Positions 58,390 to 64,000 of a stretch of DNA of 64,000 bases are shown here, piece by piece. The notes under the pieces are model-generated. The model was not told the origin of the DNA. It did not search any database and was given only the letters and a program-made list of their open reading frames with translations. This DNA comes from Polaribacter cellanae (GTDB lineage Bacteria > Bacteroidota > Bacteroidia > Flavobacteriales > Flavobacteriaceae). Made by a program: the position numbers and the translations under genes. The DNA lies in NCBI RefSeq assembly GCF_017569185.1, contig NZ_CP071869.1, positions 930,001 to 994,000 on the forward strand, given 5' to 3'. Every line of letters starts with the position of its first letter. Position 1 is the stretch's first letter.

Positions 58390-61300
58390 ATGAGCATTTT
58401 AAACTCCGTAATTAAACTTTTTGTTGGAGACAAACAAGAAAAAGATTTAAAATCTTTACAACCAATTGTAGAAAACGTTAGAAAATTCGAAGCAGAATTT
58501 TCTAAATTATCTAACGACCAATTAAGGGCAAAAACAATTGAATTTAAAGGCAGGATTCAAGAAGCTACAAAACCATTTAACAACAAAATTGCTGTATTAG
58601 AAGAAGAAGCTAAAACTGCAGATATAGACAGGCAAGAAGACATTTATACAGAAATAGATGCTTTAAAAGACGAAGCTTACAAAGTTTCCGAAGAAACATT
58701 AAATACAATTATGCCAGAAGCTTTTGCAGTTGTAAAAGAAACAGCGAAACGTTTTGTGGAAAACAAAGAAATTGAAGTTACTGCAACTCCTTATGACAGA
58801 GAATTGTCTGGCGAGAGAGATCATATCGAATTAGATGGCGACAAAGCTTTTTGGGCAAATTCTTGGGATGCTGCTGGAAAACCAGTTACTTGGGACATGA
58901 TTCATTACGATGTACAATTAATTGGTGGTTCTGTTTTACATCAAGGGAAAATTGCAGAAATGATGACTGGAGAAGGAAAAACTTTGGTTTCTACTTTACC
59001 AGTTTATTTAAATGCTTTAACAGGAAATGGTGTGCATTTGGTTACTGTAAATGATTATTTAGCAAAACGTGATAAAGCGTGGATGGGACCAATTTTTGAA
59101 TTTCATGGTTTTACGACAGATTGTATCGATTACCATCAACCAAATTCAGATGCACGTAGAAAAGCTTACAATGCAGACATTACCTATGGAACAAATAACG
59201 AATTTGGTTTCGATTATTTGCGTGATAACATGGCGAGTTCTAAGGACGATTTAGTACAAAGACCACCAAATTATGCAATTATAGATGAAGTTGATTCTGT
59301 TTTAATTGATGATGCAAGAACACCTTTAATTATTTCTGGTCCAGTTCCACAAGGAGACAGACACGAATTTACCGAATTAAAACCTTTAGTTGCAGATATC
59401 GTTTCTTTACAAAGACAACATTTAGTAGGTGTTTTAGCGGAAGCTAAAAAATTAATTGCAGATGGAGATACCAAAGAAGGTGGTTTCCAACTATTAAGAG
59501 TTTACAGAGGTTTACCTAAAAATAAAGCGTTAATTAAGTTTTTGTCTCAAGAAGGCATCAAACAAATTCTTCAAAAAACAGAGAATTATTACATGCAAGA
59601 CAACAATAAATTAATGCCAGAAGTGGATCAAGATTTATACTTTGTTGTTGAAGAAAAAAATAACCAAATTGATTTAACCGATAAAGGAATCGCACATTTA
59701 TCAGAAAAAACACAAAACGACAGTTTCTTTGTTTTGCCAGATATTGGTGTAAAAATTGGCGAAATTGATAACGCAGATATTTCAAAAGAAGAAAAAGCAA
59801 AACAAAAAGACGAGTTATACAAAGACTTTAGCATAAAAAGCGAACGTATTCATACGATGAATCAGCTTTTAAAAGCCTACACAGTGTTCGAAAAAGATGT
59901 AGAATATGTGGTTATGGACAATAAAGTAATGATTGTTGATGAGCAGACTGGACGTATTATGGATGGTCGTCGTTATTCAGACGGATTACACCAAGCTATT
60001 GAAGCCAAAGAAAATGTAAAAATTGAAGATGCTACACAAACCTTTGCAACAGTTACACTTCAAAATTACTTTAGAATGTATCGCAAACTGTCTGGAATGA
60101 CAGGAACTGCGATTACAGAAGCTGGTGAATTATGGGAAATTTACAAATTAGATGTTGTAGAAATTCCTACAAATAAACCAATTCAAAGAGACGATAAACA
60201 AGATTTGGTTTATAAAACTGCTCGTGAAAAATACAATGCAGTAATCGACGATATTGTAAAATTAGTCGAAGAAAAAAGACCAGTTTTAGTAGGAACAACT
60301 TCTGTAGAAATATCGGAATTATTAGGTAGAATGTTACAAATGCGTAAGATTCCTCATAATATATTAAACGCAAAATTACACAAACGAGAAGCAGATGTAG
60401 TTGCAGAAGCTGGTAAACCAGGAGTAGTTACAATCGCAACAAACATGGCAGGTCGTGGAACCGATATTAAGCTTTCACCTGAAGTAAAAGAAGCTGGTGG
60501 TTTGGCAATTATTGGTACAGAAAGACACGATTCACGAAGAGTAGATAGGCAATTAAGAGGACGTGCAGGAAGACAAGGAGATGTTGGTTCTTCTCAATTT
60601 TATGTGGCTTTAGACGATAATTTAATGCGTCTTTTTGGTTCGGACAGAATTGCAAAAATGATGGATAAAATGGGCTTAAAAGAAGGCGAAGTAATTCAGC
60701 ATTCTATGATTACCAAATCTATTGAAAGAGCACAAAAGAAAGTAGAAGAAAACAACTTTGGTATTCGTAAGCGTTTATTAGAATATGACGATATTATGAA
60801 CTCGCAACGTGAGTTTGTTTACAAAAGAAGACGAAATGCTTTGGATGGAAAACGTTTGCAAGTAGATATTGCAAACATGATTTATGATACGTGTGAATCT
60901 ATCGTAAACTCTAATAAAGCCATTAAAGATTATCAGAATTTCGAATTTGAATTGATTAAGTTTTCTTCGATGACTTCTCCTTTTTCTGAAGAAGAATTCG
61001 ATAAAATGTCCGAAAAAGAACTTACAGACAAATTATACGACATTGTTACAGAACATTATAAAAACAAAATCGAAAGAAATGCGGTTTTAGCATTTCCTGT
61101 AATTAAAGATGTTTATGAAAATGAAGGAGATAGATACGAACGTATTGTAGTTCCTTTTACAGATGGAACAAAATCTTTACAAGTAGTTACCAATTTAAAA
61201 GAAGCGTATGAAAGTGAAGGAAAAAGTTTGGTTACAGATTTCGAGAAAAATATCACTTTAGCAATTATAGATGAAAATTGGAAAGAACATTTACGTAAAA

Positions 61301-61731
61301 TGGACGAATTAAAACATTCCGTACAAAATGCATCTTACGAACAAAAAGACCCTTTATTAATCTATAAATTCGAAGCTTTTGAATTGTTTAAACAAACTGT
61401 AGACGAAATTAATAAAGAAGTATTGTCTTTCTTATTTAAAGGAGAATTACCTGCACAAGATAGGTCTCAAATTTCCGAAGCTCGTCAACAAAAAAGACAG
61501 CGTTTAAACACGAGTAAAGCAGATGTGCAAAATTCTACAGAACAAGCAATTTCTAATTCTCGTCAGCAATCTTCAGAACCTGTTGAAACCATTGTTAGAG
61601 AGCAACCAAAAATTGGTAGAAACGAACGAGTTACCATTAAAAATGTAATGAGTGGTGAAGAAAAAGAAGTTAAATTTAAACAAGCAATTCCTTTAATTGA
61701 AAAAGGAGAATGGGTTTTAATAAATAAATAA
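58390..61731 (+). CDS. secA: Protein translocase ATPase SecA
   Basis: 1113 aa, the long Bacteroidota form. It drives Sec-dependent export across the inner membrane. Walker A GEGKT (Lys197), the [19 protein letters not shown] box, the preprotein-binding insertion, [13 protein letters not shown] and the arginine-finger region [12 protein letters not shown] are all present. The insertions around 75-100 and 300-470 explain the length. The C-terminal zinc motif CxCxSGKxxxxCHG is absent and replaced by [20 protein letters not shown], as usual in this phylum. It is a single gene ended by a strong terminator. Confidence 0.97.
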   Translation: MSILNSVIKLFVGDKQEKDLKSLQPIVENVRKFEAEFSKLSNDQLRAKTIEFKGRIQEATKPFNNKIAVLEEEAKTADIDRQEDIYTEIDALKDEAYKVSEETLNTIMPEAFAVVKETAKRFVENKEIEVTATPYDRELSGERDHIELDGDKAFWANSWDAAGKPVTWDMIHYDVQLIGGSVLHQGKIAEMMTGEGKTLVSTLPVYLNALTGNGVHLVTVNDYLAKRDKAWMGPIFEFHGFTTDCIDYHQPNSDARRKAYNADITYGTNNEFGFDYLRDNMASSKDDLVQRPPNYAIIDEVDSVLIDDARTPLIISGPVPQGDRHEFTELKPLVADIVSLQRQHLVGVLAEAKKLIADGDTKEGGFQLLRVYRGLPKNKALIKFLSQEGIKQILQKTENYYMQDNNKLMPEVDQDLYFVVEEKNNQIDLTDKGIAHLSEKTQNDSFFVLPDIGVKIGEIDNADISKEEKAKQKDELYKDFSIKSERIHTMNQLLKAYTVFEKDVEYVVMDNKVMIVDEQTGRIMDGRRYSDGLHQAIEAKENVKIEDATQTFATVTLQNYFRMYRKLSGMTGTAITEAGELWEIYKLDVVEIPTNKPIQRDDKQDLVYKTAREKYNAVIDDIVKLVEEKRPVLVGTTSVEISELLGRMLQMRKIPHNILNAKLHKREADVVAEAGKPGVVTIATNMAGRGTDIKLSPEVKEAGGLAIIGTERHDSRRVDRQLRGRAGRQGDVGSSQFYVALDDNLMRLFGSDRIAKMMDKMGLKEGEVIQHSMITKSIERAQKKVEENNFGIRKRLLEYDDIMNSQREFVYKRRRNALDGKRLQVDIANMIYDTCESIVNSNKAIKDYQNFEFELIKFSSMTSPFSEEEFDKMSEKELTDKLYDIVTEHYKNKIERNAVLAFPVIKDVYENEGDRYERIVVPFTDGTKSLQVVTNLKEAYESEGKSLVTDFEKNITLAIIDENWKEHLRKMDELKHSVQNASYEQKDPLLIYKFEAFELFKQTVDEINKEVLSFLFKGELPAQDRSQISEARQQKRQRLNTSKADVQNSTEQAISNSRQQSSEPVETIVREQPKIGRNERVTIKNVMSGEEKEVKFKQAIPLIEKGEWVLINK

Positions 61732-61783
61732 ATAAATAACAACCACTTATACGCCTATTAAGTAGAAGCTAAAATTAATTAGT

Positions 61784-61827
61784 AAGTCCAAAAATTTCTA
61801 AATTAGAAAATTTTGGACTTATTTTTT
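61784..61827 (+). terminator. Rho-independent terminator after secA
   Basis: Arms AAGTCCAAAAATTTCTAA (61784-61801) and TTAGAAAATTTTGGACTT (61803-61820) pair with one mismatch, followed by ATTTTTT. Confidence 0.8.
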
Positions 61828-61906
61828 ATGATTGAGGCTGTAAACCCAATCTTCCTTACTCTTATGTTTAAAGAGTAGTATGTTTTAAAAGTATTTAATA
61901 TTATTT

Positions 61907-62704
61907 CTATTCTTCGAAAATAGTAATCTTCTTATCGTAATTAATTTTCCCACCATAGATGTAGCCTTCCAGTATCAGGCAATACACCATTTCTGTTAAA
62001 AAGGGCAATTTTGTAAGCTCATTTAACTCGTATTTAGCACGATACTTATGTTTTTTTCCATCGAAAGTGGTAAAAACTTCGTTATTAATAATTGTACTTT
62101 TTCCTTTTGCTATAAGATTATGCTCTGCATCATAAATTTTTATAGGTGTAAGGCTAGTAGCAAGATAATGATCTGGAGATTTTACATACCCTATTACCTT
62201 AGTACCTTGAGATCCCCCCTTAACAATAGTACCATCGCGTTTTACGAAGGCATCTATAGCTTTTGCTCTTACTTCGTTAGCTTTTTCGACTTTTTTAGCA
62301 TCTGTAACAGCAGTACCTGTTTGTTCTACCAGTTTTTTAATAGCACTTACATTAAGACCAGAGTCGAGGTTCCAATAATTGTTTTCAACAAGGTATTCTA
62401 TGGTACCTTTTTCTGTTCTAAAACCTATTTCGCTACTAGGTAGTTCCATTTTCTGATTAGTAAAATTAAAATTAAGTACATAAAAATAGTCGTTACTTTC
62501 TCCACTATCACCCATTACACGCTCTACTCGAAAAGAATGATTATTAAGGTCTTTAATAACATAACCACCATTATTATAATTAGAAAATCCAATGTGCTTG
62601 GTTTGGTTGTATAAAATCTCACCTTGTTTTACTTTAATTTTTTGAGTAGAAGAACAACTCATTAAAGAGATTAATGTAAGTAAAAATACTGTTTTTAAAT
62701 TCAT
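61907..62704 (-). CDS. Lipoprotein of unknown function
   Basis: 265 aa from ATG 62704, chosen for its lipoprotein signal MNLKTVFLLTLISLMSC; a start at 62731 adds nine polar residues. I do not recognise the family. The mature part is mostly beta with an internal Ala/Lys-rich helix (TGTAVTDAKKVEKANEVRAKAIDAF, about 130-155). The C-terminal half has repeated short strands (AEHNLIAKGKSTIINNEVFTTFDGKKHKY). It is convergent with secA, and a Fic remnant is upstream on plus. Confidence 0.7.
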   Translation of the reverse strand: MNLKTVFLLTLISLMSCSSTQKIKVKQGEILYNQTKHIGFSNYNNGGYVIKDLNNHSFRVERVMGDSGESNDYFYVLNFNFTNQKMELPSSEIGFRTEKGTIEYLVENNYWNLDSGLNVSAIKKLVEQTGTAVTDAKKVEKANEVRAKAIDAFVKRDGTIVKGGSQGTKVIGYVKSPDHYLATSLTPIKIYDAEHNLIAKGKSTIINNEVFTTFDGKKHKYRAKYELNELTKLPFLTEMVYCLILEGYIYGGKINYDKKITIFEE

Positions 62705-62866
62705 TTTATTATTATTTTTAATTGGTTTCAAATATAGTTAAAACTATGCTTTTGTTCATTTTACTTTGGCTTTTGGCTTGTAAAAAAACACGAATTTTTA
62801 AACAGTTTTCCTGTTTTAAATCTCATTAAATTATCAATAAAAACAACACTTTAACATCTATTTGAA

Positions 62867-63184
62867 ATGTTTTTCAGGGGATGGCTAATTAATTATAATT
62901 CAAATCATTTAGAAGGAAATACTTTAACTTATGAACAAACTCAGCTTTTACTATTTTTTGCCAAAAGTTCTGGCGATGTTCCAGTAAGTGATATTGAAGA
63001 GATGAAAGCTCATGATGTTGCTCTTTCTCAAATTAAAGAAATGGCAAAAGATAACGAGCGTCCATTATCTGAACTTTTTATAAAAGAACTTAATAAAACA
63101 GTTCTTGTGAAACCTTTTTGGAAAAATGCTGTCTCTTCAAATGGTATTCCTACTCGAAAAAGAATAGAAATTGGCAAATATTAA
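62867..63184 (+). pseudogene. Fic-family protein, N-terminal fragment
   Basis: 105 codons. NYNSNHLEGNTLTYEQTQLLL (from residue 10) is the Fic_N/inhibitory-helix-like motif (xSNxIEGNxxT), followed by an HDVAL segment that matches the region before the Fic core. The frame ends at RKRIEIGKY-stop, before the catalytic HPFxxGNGR motif, and the usual residues before NSNHLEG are missing. So both ends appear to be truncated, leaving no AMPylation site. The stop overlaps the msrA end on the opposite strand. Confidence 0.6.
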
Positions 63185-63834
63185 TGAGCATCTTTCTTCA
63201 ATAATTCTGGGAATTTCTTTTTAAAACGATTCAATCTTGGAATAGAAACTGCTTTTACATAACTCTGGTTCGGATTCCTTTTTTCAAAATCTTGATGATA
63301 CTCTTCAGCCTTATAAAAACGCTTTAATTTAGTTACCTCTGTTGCGATTTTTCCATTGTACACTTTATCATTTAAAATAGTTAAAATAGTTTCAATTGTT
63401 TGCTTTTCTTCTGCAGTTTTGTAAAAAGCAATCGAACGATATTGTGTTCCATAATCTGGGTGTTGCCCATTTACAGTTGTTGGGTCGTGAGAACCAAAAA
63501 ACACATTTACCAAGGTTTCAAAACTTACCACTTTAGGATTGTAATAGACTGCAACTGTCTCTGCATGTCCTGTTTTTCCTGTTCCAATTTTTTCGTAAGT
63601 TGGGTTTAACGTATTTCCTCCAGCATAACCAGAAACTGCTTCCTCTACTCCTTCTACGCTCTCGAAAATAGCTTCAACACACCAAAAACAACCACTTGCA
63701 AAATAAGCAACTTTGGTGCCTTCTTGCGGAACATACACTGCTTGTTGGTCGTTTTGTTTTTTATTCGAAAATCCAAAACAAGAGATTAGTAAAAGTGTAA
63801 AAGAAAATATTAAAAATGGTTTTATCAATTTCAT
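63181..63834 (-). CDS. msrA: Peptide-methionine (S)-S-oxide reductase, lipoprotein form
   Basis: 217 aa. The lipobox LLISC (Cys19) indicates an envelope-anchored MsrA, not the cytoplasmic form. The catalytic motif is ASGCFWCVEAIFESVEGV (nucleophile Cys49), with GYAGG, GHAETVAVYY and HDPTTVNGQHPDYGTQYRS further on. It repairs methionine-S-sulfoxide in exported proteins. The C-terminal NPNQSYVKAVSIPRLNRFKKKF is normal for the family, while the resolving cysteines of the long E. coli type are absent. It is monocistronic. Confidence 0.93.
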   Translation of the reverse strand: MKLIKPFLIFSFTLLLISCFGFSNKKQNDQQAVYVPQEGTKVAYFASGCFWCVEAIFESVEGVEEAVSGYAGGNTLNPTYEKIGTGKTGHAETVAVYYNPKVVSFETLVNVFFGSHDPTTVNGQHPDYGTQYRSIAFYKTAEEKQTIETILTILNDKVYNGKIATEVTKLKRFYKAEEYHQDFEKRNPNQSYVKAVSIPRLNRFKKKFPELLKKDAH

Positions 63835-63862
63835 ATGTATTTATTATAGATTATTATTAATT

Positions 63863-63907
63863 AAAAATTGCACTAAGAACATTGCATAAAAATCTCAGTG
63901 CAATTTT
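63863..63907. other. Inverted repeat at the right edge
   Basis: AAAATTGCACT and AGTGCAATTTT are perfect 11-bp arms separated by 22 nt. It lies upstream of msrA. It may end a plus-strand gene outside the window, or serve as a regulatory stem. Confidence 0.4.
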
Positions 63908-64000
63908 CGGAACTTTTAATTCGAAAATGAACCTTTCGAACACTTATTCAGTCGTAAAATTACGCTTCTATTTACAGTTGTTTACAACTTTAGTATTTTA

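Noticed and set aside
1-64000. tRNA and rRNA genes
   Set aside because: No cloverleaf or rRNA sequence was recognised by eye. A dedicated covariance search was not possible here.

Overview
The window looks like a chromosomal segment of a low-GC member of the Bacteroidota, most probably a marine Flavobacteriaceae (Polaribacter/Tenacibaculum-like). This is inferred from the gene content (arginine cluster with a succinyl/acetylornithine-type transcarbamylase and an embedded proC, SecA without the C-terminal zinc motif, 6-bladed beta-propeller lipoproteins, NVEALA-like peptides, OMP_b-brl_3 TonB receptors). It is also supported by the lack of Shine-Dalgarno sequences and by TAnnTTTG-type promoter boxes. 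No rRNA, tRNA or CRISPR was recognised.

Layout. 1-7.4 kb: arginine biosynthesis cluster, all on plus: argG (3' end), argC, proC, argD, argF' (N-succinyl/N-acetylornithine transcarbamylase), argB, argE, argH. Four spacers hold inverted repeats. 7.5-11 kb: DUF4870 protein, Dps, MscS channel and mnmE.

11.0-38.7 kb: an apparent genomic island. The last codons of mnmE (FCIGK-stop) plus 15 bp downstream recur, nearly perfectly, about 27.7 kb further on, so mnmE looks like the attachment site. HipA-toxin gene fragments sit just inside both ends, and no integrase remains. From 34.6 down to 11.4 kb everything is on the minus strand and forms two related modules. The outer module has a Wzy/O-antigen-ligase-like TPR protein, an HlyD adaptor, a cysteine-rich secreted peptide, a beta-propeller lipoprotein, a CxxC thioredoxin-fold lipoprotein, an RND pump, a TolC-like channel and a small HTH protein. 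The inner module has two tandem cysteine-rich peptides, a CxxC lipoprotein, a beta-propeller lipoprotein, a signal peptidase I, a second RND pump, two transglutaminase-like lipoproteins, a frameshifted second signal peptidase and a decayed fourth peptide. The peptides carry long leaders ending in AxA-E. A leader sequence with the core GTGACAGAATTTGTCCC lies upstream of three of these units. I infer a peptide export and maturation system. Also in the island are an alpha-oxoamine synthase, an IS30-family element and a TetR regulator.

38.9-47.2 kb: a probable metal-acquisition block on minus (MerC-like protein, two DUF3526 ABC permeases, siderophore-type TonB receptor, ABC ATPase, small His/Cys protein, membrane AraC regulator), followed by a MITE-like element and a secreted unknown. 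48.4-52.8 kb: LytS/LytR two-component pair and a divergent TonB-dependent barrel, flanked by a short intergenic repeat. 53-56.3 kb: Wzc tyrosine autokinase with a (YG)n tail and the Wza export protein. 56.4-64 kb: methyltransferase, PduO-type adenosyltransferase, DUF2795 protein, SecA, lipoprotein, Fic remnant and MsrA.
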